From assembly GCA_020446525.1 (NCBI GenBank), contig JAGREO010000003.1, forward strand, positions 1-44,602: DNA of 44,602 bases, read 5' to 3'. The number at the start of each line of letters is the position of its first letter. Position 1 is the first letter of the stretch. This DNA comes from Geminicoccaceae bacterium (GTDB lineage Bacteria; Pseudomonadota; Alphaproteobacteria; Geminicoccales; Geminicoccaceae). Position numbers and translations under genes: made by a program. This document shows, piece by piece, positions 9,247 to 18,084 of the stretch. The notes below the pieces were generated by a model. The model saw only the letters and a program-made list of their open reading frames with translations. It was not told the DNA's origin and did not search any database.

Positions 9247-11028
9247 TCATCCGCCCGCTCCATCGTTCGGCGGCGGCGCCGGCCCGTCCATCGGTGCCGT
9301 GCCCGCCGTTTGCGCCGGCTTGCCCAGAGGTGCGAGATCGTCGTCGTGATAGATGTGGCACATCACGCACGGCGACGGGATCGACGAGGCTGCCTGCTCG
9401 CCCAGATGGCAGTCCCGGCAAATCTCGATCTTCGGCATGAGCACGTCGCTGCTCGCCTTGGAGGCGGTTGCATCGTGGCAGTCGCTGCAGGCCATGGTCT
9501 CGTGGCTGCCGTGATGGAAACGGGCCTTGGGTTCCCAGACCTTCGCAACCTCGATGGGCGCCACTTCCCATTCGCCCGACGCCGTCTGCTCGGGCGCCGT
9601 GGTGACGTGGCAGACACCGCAGAGCCGGGCGCCGAAGATGCCGTCGAGCACCTGATCGACCTGCCGGCGGGCGGCGGCCAGCGTGTTGCGCCGCACCTCG
9701 GCGGATGTCGTCTCGCCGCCGGCCCGTCGACGCGTCGACTGGCGCTGTTCGGGCTGATCCTCGATCCGGGTCAGCGCCTTGGCGATGTAATAGTCGTTGA
9801 TGACCGCGATGACCTCGTCCGGCTGACCGTGCGGCAGCACACGGCCGGGTGCCTCGGAGTCGAATTCGAGCCGGTGGCAGTCGGCGCAATGGTCCTGCAT
9901 GTTGACCTTGGCCATGGTGTAGCCGCCGGGCTCGGGCAGATGGCAGTCGGCACAGACCAGCTCGTTGCGCCCCTCATACTGCTCGAGGCGCGCGACGAAG
10001 TCGGTCACCGTGCGCTTGGTGTCGGGGCCGATGTGGAGATTGTGCGGGAATTTCAGGTTCGACCGTTCCTGCGGAAAGTCCGGCGCACCGAGCGTCGCCC
10101 GCTCGATCGTGCCCGCCGCGGGATCGACGACCACCGACGGCCGGAATTCCGGATGGAACGTGCCGAAGTCCGCCGCATCGAGCAGGGTCGTCTTCGGTTC
10201 GTCCGCCGCCAGGGTCGCGTGACAGTCGGCACAGAGCGCCTGTTGCCGCGGCACCACGCCGTCCGCACCCTGATGCTCGGCGTGACAGCCGACACAACCG
10301 CTCTCCGCGGCGTCGGCGATGGTGAAATCGGCCGGGGTGAAGTGATGGCCGGTCGAGGCGTGGCAGGCGGTGCAATCCTCGTCGGCGGTCGGCTGGAAGG
10401 CGACCGGGTGACAGGCCTCGCAATTGTCGGCCAGGAATTTGTGGCTCGCCGACAGTTCGCCCGTGATCCAGACATTGTCGAGCGACGCCAGGCGAGGCAT
10501 CGAATTGCGATCGCCCTGATGGCCCTTGGCGACCAGATAGGCGCCGACCGGCAGGACCAGGGCGACCACCAGGCAGACGAGGAAGAAGGCCCAGGAGATG
10601 CGCCGCTTGGAGAAGAGGGTCTTGTCCAGCGTCATCTTGCCGGCGGGGATCAGCCGACCGAGCAGTTCCTCGCTGCCGATGGTCGTGACTTCCAGGCCGA
10701 GCGTGACGTCGACGTCGGGCTCCGGCGGCAGCATCTTGAGGGTGTAGGGGCCGATCTCGACCGGTGCGCCGTCGCTGAGCAGCGCCCGGTCGGTCTCGAC
10801 GCCGTGCACCTTGAGCGGCGCCTCGCCCTGCGTCTCGACGACGATGTCGTCGTCCCTGAAGGAGAGGAACGCTTCGGTCTCGCGTGCGCGGATATCCTTG
10901 AGCTGGATGACGTTGTCGGCGCCGCGGCCGATACCGATCGCGCCGTAGGGCAGCTCCACCACCTCGTCCGAGCGACGCACCCGGCCCGAGGGGTTGTAGA
11001 TGGTGTGGCGGATCCTGCAGCGTCGCAC
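9247..11028 (-). CDS. FHA-domain membrane decahaem cytochrome c
   Basis: 593 residues, GTG start at 11028, seven bases after the cytochrome b stop. An FHA-like fold (about 25-100, GIGRGADNVIQL...) precedes a single transmembrane helix (about 144-167). The rest is expected in the periplasm and carries ten CXXCH motifs at about residues 203, 219, 245, 266, 359, 381, 470, 514, 537 and 554. Several HXXXH-like histidines could act as distal ligands. The FHA keeps the GR pair, but the usual S-x-x-H is replaced (RETEAFL) and no NG turn is obvious, so phosphopeptide binding may be lost or altered. The cytochrome part resembles NapC/NrfH-linked or Tph-type multihaem carriers only in general design. 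Linked to cytochrome b and the FAD/Fe-S gene, it is a good candidate to move electrons between membrane and periplasm. The cytoplasmic-sensor plus haem fusion is unusual. Confidence 0.88.
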   Translation of the reverse strand: MRRCRIRHTIYNPSGRVRRSDEVVELPYGAIGIGRGADNVIQLKDIRARETEAFLSFRDDDIVVETQGEAPLKVHGVETDRALLSDGAPVEIGPYTLKMLPPEPDVDVTLGLEVTTIGSEELLGRLIPAGKMTLDKTLFSKRRISWAFFLVCLVVALVLPVGAYLVAKGHQGDRNSMPRLASLDNVWITGELSASHKFLADNCEACHPVAFQPTADEDCTACHASTGHHFTPADFTIADAAESGCVGCHAEHQGADGVVPRQQALCADCHATLAADEPKTTLLDAADFGTFHPEFRPSVVVDPAAGTIERATLGAPDFPQERSNLKFPHNLHIGPDTKRTVTDFVARLEQYEGRNELVCADCHLPEPGGYTMAKVNMQDHCADCHRLEFDSEAPGRVLPHGQPDEVIAVINDYYIAKALTRIEDQPEQRQSTRRRAGGETTSAEVRRNTLAAARRQVDQVLDGIFGARLCGVCHVTTAPEQTASGEWEVAPIEVAKVWEPKARFHHGSHETMACSDCHDATASKASSDVLMPKIEICRDCHLGEQAASSIPSPCVMCHIYHDDDLAPLGKPAQTAGTAPMDGPAPPPNDGAGG

Positions 11029-11035
11029 TGGTCGG

Positions 11036-11884
11036 TCAGCCCCAATAGAAGAAGACGGCGATGATGTGCGCCGTGAGCGTGATCAGGAGCGCGAAGGAGA
11101 GCGGCACATGGATATAGAGCCAGAGATCCATCAGCGCCTTGTAGCGCAGGTCGCGCCGTGCCCGCTGTACCAGCTCCTGCTTGCGGCCGAGCGTCTGCAC
11201 CAGTTCCGCCGCCCGTTGTGCGGTGCGCGGGTCGAGGTTGCGCGCGAGGTCGCGGGCGCGGGCGATGGCGCGGGCCGTGCCGCAGTTCGGATCCCGGGCG
11301 GTGACGATCCGCCGGAACGAGCCGCCGATGCGCGTCTCGTTCTGGCTCATGCGTACCAGGTCCGCGAATTCGTCCGACAGGCCGAGGGCCACGTTGGCCG
11401 CCTCGCCGTCGATCTCCACGATCTGCTCGGCCATGGCATCCAGCGACTGGCTCCGGCGGTTGCCGGTCATCAGCGTCGGCACCCGGACATAGACGAACAG
11501 CCCGGCGATGCCCGAGAGGATGACCAGGATCATCAGCGCATAGGCGAGGGTGTGGATGTTCCAGCCGAATTCGAAGCCGGTGTGCAGCGTGGCGACGACG
11601 ATCAGCGCCAGACCCAGATAGACGTGCGCCGAGAGCCAGCCCTTGAGGCTCCAGTTGCCGGGGCCGTAGCGTCGCTTGCGGATACCGAGCCACATCAGCC
11701 AGAGGATCAGCAGCGCACCGATCGTCCCCAGCGTATAGCCCAGCCAGGTGCCGCCATTGTGGCCGGCCGGCGGCGCCATGACGAAGAAGGGCAGCAGGCT
11801 GAGGATGGAGAGGCCGATACCGAGCTTGAGCCAGCGGAAGCGGCGATATTCGAGAAAGCTCTCATGCGTCGCGGCGGCGGTCAC
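11036..11884 (-). CDS. Membrane dihaem cytochrome b
   Basis: 282 residues. The GTG start at 11884 overlaps the TGA of the upstream gene (GTGA), so translation is probably coupled. About five transmembrane helices lie near 19-37, 47-67, 82-103, 109-133 and 252-281. Helix three has H87 and H101 and the last helix has H259 and H273. Both pairs are 14 residues apart, the spacing expected for two b haems bound between two helices. A soluble Arg-rich loop (about 140-245) interrupts the membrane part. It is sandwiched between the FAD/Fe-S gene and the FHA-decahaem gene, the expected place for the membrane electron carrier. It may exchange electrons with quinone, which is not shown. Confidence 0.84.
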   Translation of the reverse strand: MTAAATHESFLEYRRFRWLKLGIGLSILSLLPFFVMAPPAGHNGGTWLGYTLGTIGALLILWLMWLGIRKRRYGPGNWSLKGWLSAHVYLGLALIVVATLHTGFEFGWNIHTLAYALMILVILSGIAGLFVYVRVPTLMTGNRRSQSLDAMAEQIVEIDGEAANVALGLSDEFADLVRMSQNETRIGGSFRRIVTARDPNCGTARAIARARDLARNLDPRTAQRAAELVQTLGRKQELVQRARRDLRYKALMDLWLYIHVPLSFALLITLTAHIIAVFFYWG

Positions 11885-14292
11885 GAGCGGCCTCCCATCG
11901 ACTGGAAATAGTCGGCCGGGTTGACGCGGATCGCGGCACCCGTGGGACAGGCGCGCACGCAGGCGGGGCCGCCCTTGACGCCCCGGCACAGGTCGCACTT
12001 CTTGGCGAACTTGGGCAGCTCCTTGCCGTCCTTGTCGACCTTCTTCATCTTCAGGAGTGCTTCGTCCTCACCCGGGCCGGGTCCGCGACCGAAGAGCAGC
12101 CACTGCAGGAGGCCGGGCTTCTTCGGGCCCGGTACCGCCATGCGGATCACGCCATAGGGGCAATTGGCGGCGCAGTTGCCGCAGCCGATGCAGGTATTGT
12201 CGATCCAGACCTCGCCCTTCTCGTCACGATTGAGCGCGTTGGGCGGACAGTCGGCCATGCAGTGCGGGTTTTCGCAGTGCCGGCAGGAGATCGGCACGTG
12301 GAGGTTGCGGAAGGTCGGGCCCGCTTCCCGATCGAGCCGGGCGATGCCCTCGTGGGTCTCGGCGCAGGCCTTCTCGCAATTGTCGCAACGCACGCACAGG
12401 GCTTCGTCGATCAGCAGCGCGTTGGTGGCTTCGCCGATGCCCTCGCCGACGAGGAAGTCGGCGACCGCACCGCGCCACGGATCCTGCTGATAGGCCACCC
12501 CGCGCAGCACCCGGTCGTGCACCGCCTGATCGATCTTGGTGCGCAGGTCCGGCCTGGCGTCGAGGAACGGCTTGAAGACGCTGCCGTCGATCTTCAGCGC
12601 TTCGGTGTCGATCGCCGCGGTGACGGTCGCGGTGCGCGGCCGGTCGTAGAGCAGCGCCATCTCGCCGACCAGGCTGCCGGCCGGCTCGACGCCGAACACG
12701 GTCTCCTTGCCGTCGGCGTGCGAGGAGATCGTCACCGAGCCGGAGCGAATGAAGTAGATGCTCTTGTCGTCGGTGGCGCCTTCCTTGATGAGCGCGTCGC
12801 CGACCGCAAAGCGCTTGACCTCGGCAGTATCGAGAAGCGGTCCGAGATCCTGCTCCGTCAGCTCACCCGAGAGGCTGTCCTGCAACTGGCGGATGACGAC
12901 CGTCCGCTCGAAGATGTCGCGCGCCTTGGGCGAGGAGGCGAGCAGCTTGACCACCGAGCGGCGCGCCATCTCGATCAGCACGCAGTCGGTGGCCGCCTTG
13001 ACGTTGGAGATCCGCCGCTGGCCCGAGGTGAAGCCGACGTCGCCGATGAAGTCGCCGGTCGTACGGGTCACCGTCTGCGTCGCACCGCGCTTGTCGGTCA
13101 GATCGAGCTGCACCACACCGTCGCCGATCAGCAGGATCGTGCCGGCCTTGCCGCTGGTGCGGGCCACGGGCTCGCCGGCGAACAAGAGATGCGCCTCGCT
13201 GTCGAGCAGGAACTCGCGGAGCTGCAGGGTCGTCAACTCATCGAACAGCGGCAGTTGCTGGCGGATCAGCTCGAGGGCTTCGGAAACCGGCGGGCGGCCG
13301 GGCAGCCCCGCCAGCTTTTCCGCCAGCACCGGCTCGTCGGCCGGCTCTACCGGATTGCCCGAGATCGTCTCGATGACCTCGTAGCCCTGGTTCATGCACT
13401 GCTTGATGACCGCCGCCCCGGCCGGCGCGCCGATGACGTAGAGGCCGGGGACGTTGGTCTCGTAGGTCAGGCTCAGCTCGGGGATGCGCGCGTTCTTGTC
13501 GGCTGGAAACCTGATGCCGCAGCGCTCGAGAAAGCCGCGCGGCGGGATGCCGCCCAAGCGTGCGATGACGCGGTGGCAGGCGATCTCGCGGCTGCCTTCG
13601 GGCGTGCGCATGACGATCTTGCCGGTCTCGATCTTCTCCGGACTGGTGCTGAAGAGGATGTCGAGATTGTCGCCTTGGTTGGCCTTCTCGACCGCGGTGA
13701 TGTTGCCGGCCTTGGCGCGCGCCCATTCCGGCCGCCGGTAGGCGATGTAGACCCGGTTCTGCCGGGCCAGGGCGACCGCGTTCTCGATCGCCGAATCGCC
13801 GCCGCCGATGACGACGATGGTCTCGTTCTCGAACGCCTCCGGATCGTCGAGCTGATATTGCACGTGCGGCAGGTCGTCGCCCGGCACGCCCACCTTGCGC
13901 AATTCGCCCTGATCGCCGATCGCCAGCACAAGGTTGGCCGCCTCGACCACGTCACCGCCCTGCAGCGTCACGCGGAAGTTGCCCTTTTCGCCCTCGATCG
14001 CCTGGACGTTGGCCCCGTAGCGCAGATTGACGCCGGCGGCCTCGGCCTGCTCGCCCCAGATGCCGAGGATTTCCTCGCGCGAGCCGGCGGCGAACGAGAT
14101 GTCGCTGCGCAAGGGCAGGTTGTCAGGCGTCGCCATGACATACTTGCCCTTCTGATAGCGCTGGATGGTCTGGGCGTAGATGTCGTGGCGCTCGAGCACG
14201 ATGTGCTTCATGCCGCGCTGCGCCGCCCGCGCGCCGGCGCTCAGGCCGGCCGGACCGGAGCCGAGGATCGCCACCTCGTAGCGCTCGGTCAT
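11881..14292 (-). CDS. FAD oxidoreductase fused to two cNMP-binding domains and a four-cluster ferredoxin domain
   Basis: 803 residues. Residues 1-310 form a thioredoxin-reductase-like two-dinucleotide-binding domain (GSGPAG at 11-16, GGGDSA at 163-168), but the CxxC redox pair of true thioredoxin reductase is missing. Two cyclic-nucleotide-binding folds follow. The first (about 348-455) is degenerate. The second (about 478-590) retains GEMALLYDRPRTATV, close to the cAMP-pocket consensus. Residues 633-782 carry four Cys quartets (C633/636/639/643, C670/673/678/682, C701/704/707/711, C766/769/778/782), as in HybA/DmsB-type four-cluster electron-transfer subunits. No signal peptide is present, so it is cytoplasmic. 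It should pass electrons between NAD(P)H and the downstream cytochrome b through FAD and Fe-S, perhaps gated by a cyclic nucleotide; both are inference. Confidence 0.88.
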   Translation of the reverse strand: MTERYEVAILGSGPAGLSAGARAAQRGMKHIVLERHDIYAQTIQRYQKGKYVMATPDNLPLRSDISFAAGSREEILGIWGEQAEAAGVNLRYGANVQAIEGEKGNFRVTLQGGDVVEAANLVLAIGDQGELRKVGVPGDDLPHVQYQLDDPEAFENETIVVIGGGDSAIENAVALARQNRVYIAYRRPEWARAKAGNITAVEKANQGDNLDILFSTSPEKIETGKIVMRTPEGSREIACHRVIARLGGIPPRGFLERCGIRFPADKNARIPELSLTYETNVPGLYVIGAPAGAAVIKQCMNQGYEVIETISGNPVEPADEPVLAEKLAGLPGRPPVSEALELIRQQLPLFDELTTLQLREFLLDSEAHLLFAGEPVARTSGKAGTILLIGDGVVQLDLTDKRGATQTVTRTTGDFIGDVGFTSGQRRISNVKAATDCVLIEMARRSVVKLLASSPKARDIFERTVVIRQLQDSLSGELTEQDLGPLLDTAEVKRFAVGDALIKEGATDDKSIYFIRSGSVTISSHADGKETVFGVEPAGSLVGEMALLYDRPRTATVTAAIDTEALKIDGSVFKPFLDARPDLRTKIDQAVHDRVLRGVAYQQDPWRGAVADFLVGEGIGEATNALLIDEALCVRCDNCEKACAETHEGIARLDREAGPTFRNLHVPISCRHCENPHCMADCPPNALNRDEKGEVWIDNTCIGCGNCAANCPYGVIRMAVPGPKKPGLLQWLLFGRGPGPGEDEALLKMKKVDKDGKELPKFAKKCDLCRGVKGGPACVRACPTGAAIRVNPADYFQSMGGRS

Positions 14293-14341
14293 GCGGCCCG
14301 TCCGCTCGCACGCGACGTCATCGCCACGGCTCGTCGTGCCC

Positions 14342-14363
14342 GATCAACACCCCTGATCAACAC
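14342..14363. repeat. Tandem GATCAACAC direct repeat upstream of the FAD/Fe-S gene
   Basis: GATCAACAC occurs at 14342-14350 and again at 14355-14363, separated by CCCT. On the coding (minus) strand this reads as two GTGTTGATC units 13 bp apart, about 50 bp before the ATG at 14292. The spacing would put two protein-binding units on nearly the same face of the helix. No known regulator consensus fits exactly; an FNR box (TTGAT-N4-ATCAA) is not formed. Confidence 0.35.
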
Positions 14364-14456
14364 AATCGTCCCCGCATCGCGTCATCTGTGTGATGGCCTC
14401 ATCTTCGTCGTGGGGCCTTCGTCGATCGAACCGCCCGGGCGGCCGGCGCACCGAGG

Positions 14457-15887
14457 TCACGAACCGCTGGTGGCGATCCGCTTGAGGGCCTTCAGATGCA
14501 CGCTCGGGCGGTACTGCTCATCCTTCGCCACGGCCGCGTAGAGATCGTTCATGATCTGCTCGAAGCGGCCATATTCGGCGTCGCTCAGGTCCCCTTCCGC
14601 GCTCATCGCCTCGACCACCGTGCTGATCGCCATGGTGGTCTGCTCGGCCGCGACGTAATCGACATATTCACCGCGCACCCCTTCCTGCACCAGGCCGTCG
14701 AGGATGCGGCGCATGATGGGCTCGTCGAAGGTGGTACGCTCGAAGGTCGCGATCGCCTCGGCGGTCGCCTCGCGCAAGGCGGCCGCGGCGTCGCGCCAGG
14801 CCTTGGCACCCTGCTGGCTGGCCTTGTGCAGGGCGCGCCCGCGCTGGGCGATGGTCTTGGCCAGTGCCGGATCGACCGCCTCGGCGGCGATGCGCAGCAT
14901 GATCAGGTTGGCGTCGTTGAAGCGGACCACGCCCGGACCCAGTCCGAGACTGGCGCGCTCCTGCCAGCGGGCGGCGCTCATCGGCTTGTGACAGGCGTGG
15001 CAGTCGAAGAAGAAGAGCTCCGGGAAGAGGCCCGTCTGTCCGTACTTTCGGCTGACCACGAGATCGAGCACCTGCTCGAGCGCTTCGGCCTGACCGATCG
15101 CCCATACCTCGGCGCCGTTGGGCTCGCCCTTGCGCTCGATATAGTCGTCGTCGACGCGGTAATGCGCCGGTTCGATGGCGGTGAAGGTGTCGAGCTCGAA
15201 GGAGAGACGCGGATGGCCGGCACCCATGATCCGGTGCGTCGCCAGCTTTGTCTCGTCGCCGATGTGGCAGGACAGGCAGAGCTCGGCGCGCGCCGCGGGA
15301 TCGGAGGTGGGATAGAGTCCGAGCGCCAGATTCTCCTCGTGCTGCGCCCGTCCGCCGTCATCGGCGGTTCGTTCGCCGCCGGTGTGCGGGCCGATCCAGC
15401 GCTCCGAGCCGCCGTGACAGGCTTCGCAACCGACGCCGTCGCTCAATTGAAAACGCGGGCCGCGGCGTTCGGGCGGGACATTGTCGGCGTGACAATCCAG
15501 ACAGATGTCGGCGGTCGAGGCGTCGTCGAGACCGAGGTTGCGGGCGATGCGCTGGGAGAGATCGTCGAACAGCAGATTGTAGGCGTCGGCATGCTTGTCG
15601 CGCTTCTGCCAGGTGGCGAATTCGTTCTGCAGCACCGTCGTGCCGTCGAGCGGATCGACCGCGCCGTGACAGGTCGAACTCGCACAACTCGCCACACCGA
15701 GATGCACGTCATCGCCGTACTGCGGCACGGTCTGCGCGAGAATGGTCGAGGAGGCCGCGATCAGCACCGGCAAGGCAAGAACGACGCAGCCGGCGGCACC
15801 GACGAACCGCCGACGGGCACCCGCCACGTCGACAAATCCAACCACTGCGCCCGTGTCAGCCGCCCCGATCGTCGTTCTCGTTCGCAT
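14457..15887 (-). CDS. Exported cytochrome c554-like multihaem protein
   Basis: 476 residues. The ATG at 15887 is preceded by GGGAGG six bases upstream, which decides it over upstream in-frame ATGs. There are four standard CXXCH motifs at about 129, 154, 204 and 296, and one CX4CH site (C68-ASST-C73-H74) that in this family is a likely fifth haem site. The segment NEFATWQKRDKHADAY after it is typical of cytochrome c554-related proteins. A hydrophobic export signal (about 28-50) follows an Arg-rich stretch (RRRFVG) that loosely resembles a Tat motif. From about 300 onward it is helical and haem-free. It lies between the kinase gene and the FAD/Fe-S gene on the same strand, with gaps of 220 and 164 bp, and is a likely soluble periplasmic carrier for the system. 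Confidence 0.86.
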   Translation of the reverse strand: MRTRTTIGAADTGAVVGFVDVAGARRRFVGAAGCVVLALPVLIAASSTILAQTVPQYGDDVHLGVASCASSTCHGAVDPLDGTTVLQNEFATWQKRDKHADAYNLLFDDLSQRIARNLGLDDASTADICLDCHADNVPPERRGPRFQLSDGVGCEACHGGSERWIGPHTGGERTADDGGRAQHEENLALGLYPTSDPAARAELCLSCHIGDETKLATHRIMGAGHPRLSFELDTFTAIEPAHYRVDDDYIERKGEPNGAEVWAIGQAEALEQVLDLVVSRKYGQTGLFPELFFFDCHACHKPMSAARWQERASLGLGPGVVRFNDANLIMLRIAAEAVDPALAKTIAQRGRALHKASQQGAKAWRDAAAALREATAEAIATFERTTFDEPIMRRILDGLVQEGVRGEYVDYVAAEQTTMAISTVVEAMSAEGDLSDAEYGRFEQIMNDLYAAVAKDEQYRPSVHLKALKRIATSGS

Positions 15888-15941
15888 GTCATACCTCCCG
15901 GTGGCTGACATGTTGCCGCAGGCCCGCCTGCATGATGATCC

Positions 15942-15970
15942 ATTAAAACCCAATGACACGAATTTAACAA
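15942..15970 (-). promoter_or_regulatory. Candidate sigma-70 promoter for the c554-like cytochrome
   Basis: On the minus strand TTGTTA (15970-15965) and TTTAAT (15947-15942) are separated by exactly 17 bp. The -10 matches five of six consensus bases and the -35 four of six. It stands in the most AT-rich stretch of this part of the window, 55 bp before the ATG at 15887. It suggests that transcription of the electron-transfer genes can start here independently of the kinase genes. Confidence 0.5.
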
Positions 15971-16107
15971 CAGCCTCGATGCGAATGCCCGCCGTCGATG
16001 TGCTCATATCCATGGTTGATCCGACATTATTCCGCATGTCCCCGCCTCTGCGGCCCTGCGCCGCATTGGCGCAAGGAACCATCGGACAGGATCCGATCGA
16101 ACGGGAC

Positions 16108-18084
16108 TCAGCCCCCGCGCGGACGGAACGCGACCGGCGACACGCCGACGGAAGCTCCATCGGCGGCGTTCAGCCACGACAGGAGATCGTCCATGTAGCC
16201 GTCGAGCGGCTCGGCCACGTCGCGTGAGGCGTCGTGCAGGGGCTTGTCGGTCAGCGTCGCCACGAGATAGGCGGGGCCGAAAGGCGGGCTCGCCTGCCAG
16301 TGGCGCACGCCGTCCCGCCGTTCCGCCTCCTCGACGCCGATACGCAAGGTCTCGCCGGGCTCGATCCGATGTTCGGGCGTCATGATCTCCGGCAGCAGAT
16401 GGTAGGCCTCGCCCGCATCGGTGAGCACGTCGAGCTGCAGATAGCCGCCGCGATCCGCGGGTGCGGTCACGTCGACGGTGATGTAGTCGCCATCGTACCA
16501 GGTGCCGTTCTCACTGTTGGTGATGATCCGCAATCCGCCGGTCCGCCCGTCGAGCGCATCGAGAACGGCGGCGGCGGCGAGACAGCCCGGACCGTCGTCA
16601 CACGAGAGCTGCCGGGCACCAGAAGGCCGCTCGACGGCGTCGCCTTCGCTCGTCTCGGGTCGGGCGACCGGTGCGATGGCCGTGCCGTCCGACGTCGAAC
16701 CGACCTGTGTACCGGTCTCCGACGGCGCAGGCGCGGCGGGAGGCTCCTCCGGTTCGGCCTGCTCGGCGGCCGGCGGTTGATCGGATGTCGCCACGTCCTG
16801 CGGCGGTGGCACATCCTCGACCGCCTCGGAGTCATCATCGCCCGCCGTGTCGTCGGGGAGCGCGCCGTCTTCCGGTGACGTGCCTTCCGGTGGCGTATCG
16901 GGAGCGGGCGTCGCCGGTGCGTCGGCCACCGCCGGTTCCGGAGTTCTTTCATTGGGTTGCATCAGCCACCAGCCGGCCGCGCCGACGATGGCGAGCAGGG
17001 CCACGCCGGCGAGGAGCTTGACGATCGTGCCCGAGGAGCCGCTTTTCGCCACGGCGTCGGAGGTCGGATGATCGCGCGGTGTCTTCGGTTCCGGCGCCTT
17101 CGGCGGGACTTTCGCTCCACCGGCGTCGGCCGGTTGCTTCGCTGCGGCGCCTGCGGCGGGCGCGGACGGTGCTGCGGTCGCGGGCGCTTGCGCCGGTGCC
17201 GCAGGATCGGGATCGCCCGGCCGCCAGTCGACATAGGCGGCCAGCCGTTCGGCGACGGCCGTGGCCGATGCCGGCCGTTCGTCGATGGGCCGGGCCAGCA
17301 GCTCGTTGACCAGCGCCACGAGGCCGGCCGGCGTTTCCGGGCGCAACGCGACCAGATCGGGCGTGGGGTCGAGCAGGATCGCGCGGAACAGCAGTTCACG
17401 ATTGCGTGCGTTGAACGCCGGCCGGCCAGCCAGCATCTCGAACAGGCTGGCGCCGAGGGCGAACAGGTCGGTCTGCGGCGCCACCGGCTCGCCGTTGATC
17501 TGCTCGGGCGCCATGTAGCGCGGGGTGCCGATCAACTGGCCGTGCGTCGTCAGTTCGGTGTCGGTCAGTCTCTCGCGCTTGGCCGCACCGAAATCGGAGA
17601 GCATCGCCCGATCGGTCTTCAGGTCGATCAGCACGTTCGACGGCTTGATGTCGCGATGGACGACACCGCCCGCATGCGCCGCAGCCAGCGCCAGCGCGAT
17701 GTCACGGCCGAGTTGAGCGGCGCGGGCGACGTCGATCTGCCCCTTGTCCTCGAGCCATTTGTCGAGCGACATCCCGTCGACCACGTCCATGATGATGAAC
17801 GGGCACTCGGCGCTGGCGTCGACGTCGACCACGCGGACGATGTTGGGATGATTGAGACGGGCGGCGGCGCGCGCGTCTTCGAGGAAGCGCTCGACATACT
17901 GGGTGTCGTGGCGCGCCTCGCGGCGCAGCACCTTGATCGCCACCCGACGTTCGAGCAGCGGGTCGTGCGCCAGCCAGACGACGGCCATCGCACCCTCGCC
18001 GAGTTGTCGATCGAGCTCGAAGCGACCGAGCTTGTCTCCGGCCTTCAGTGTACCCGCGGCCTTGGTCTCGTCGATCGCGCTCAA
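16108..18084 (-). CDS. Membrane Ser/Thr protein kinase with DUF4384-like C-terminal domain
   Basis: 658 residues. The TTG start at 18084 overlaps the phosphatase stop (TTGA) and has GGAGGAG five bases upstream, a strong ribosome site. The Hanks-type kinase domain is at about 18-275 with an intact catalytic set: glycine loop LGEGAMAVV, K51, HRDIKPSN at 143-150, DFG at 164-166 and APE at 192-194. A Pro/Ala-rich linker, one transmembrane helix (about 353-374), a long acidic Pro-rich segment and a C-terminal beta domain (WYDGDYITV... LLPE... LRIG) resembling DUF4384 follow. The tail is expected outside the cytoplasm and could sense the envelope. No PASTA repeats are present. Paired with PP2C, it is the probable source of phosphothreonine for the FHA proteins of the same run. 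Confidence 0.9.
   Translation of the reverse strand: MSAIDETKAAGTLKAGDKLGRFELDRQLGEGAMAVVWLAHDPLLERRVAIKVLRREARHDTQYVERFLEDARAAARLNHPNIVRVVDVDASAECPFIIMDVVDGMSLDKWLEDKGQIDVARAAQLGRDIALALAAAHAGGVVHRDIKPSNVLIDLKTDRAMLSDFGAAKRERLTDTELTTHGQLIGTPRYMAPEQINGEPVAPQTDLFALGASLFEMLAGRPAFNARNRELLFRAILLDPTPDLVALRPETPAGLVALVNELLARPIDERPASATAVAERLAAYVDWRPGDPDPAAPAQAPATAAPSAPAAGAAAKQPADAGGAKVPPKAPEPKTPRDHPTSDAVAKSGSSGTIVKLLAGVALLAIVGAAGWWLMQPNERTPEPAVADAPATPAPDTPPEGTSPEDGALPDDTAGDDDSEAVEDVPPPQDVATSDQPPAAEQAEPEEPPAAPAPSETGTQVGSTSDGTAIAPVARPETSEGDAVERPSGARQLSCDDGPGCLAAAAVLDALDGRTGGLRIITNSENGTWYDGDYITVDVTAPADRGGYLQLDVLTDAGEAYHLLPEIMTPEHRIEPGETLRIGVEEAERRDGVRHWQASPPFGPAYLVATLTDKPLHDASRDVAEPLDGYMDDLLSWLNAADGASVGVSPVAFRPRGG

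Noticed and set aside
7248..9889. Extending the double-GlcG gene to the full open frame (to 9889)
   Set aside because: The extra N-terminal part overlaps the FHA-decahaem gene antiparallel to no known domain, while the ATG at 9124 has a strong ribosome site and signal peptide.
14342..14363. FNR/anaerobox before the FAD/Fe-S gene
   Set aside because: TTGATC is present twice, but as a direct repeat rather than the inverted TTGAT-N4-ATCAA.
12262..14541. Long plus-strand open frame opposite the FAD/Fe-S gene
   Set aside because: Same kind of antisense artefact in GC-rich DNA; the minus-strand frame has intact FAD, cNMP and Fe-S motifs.
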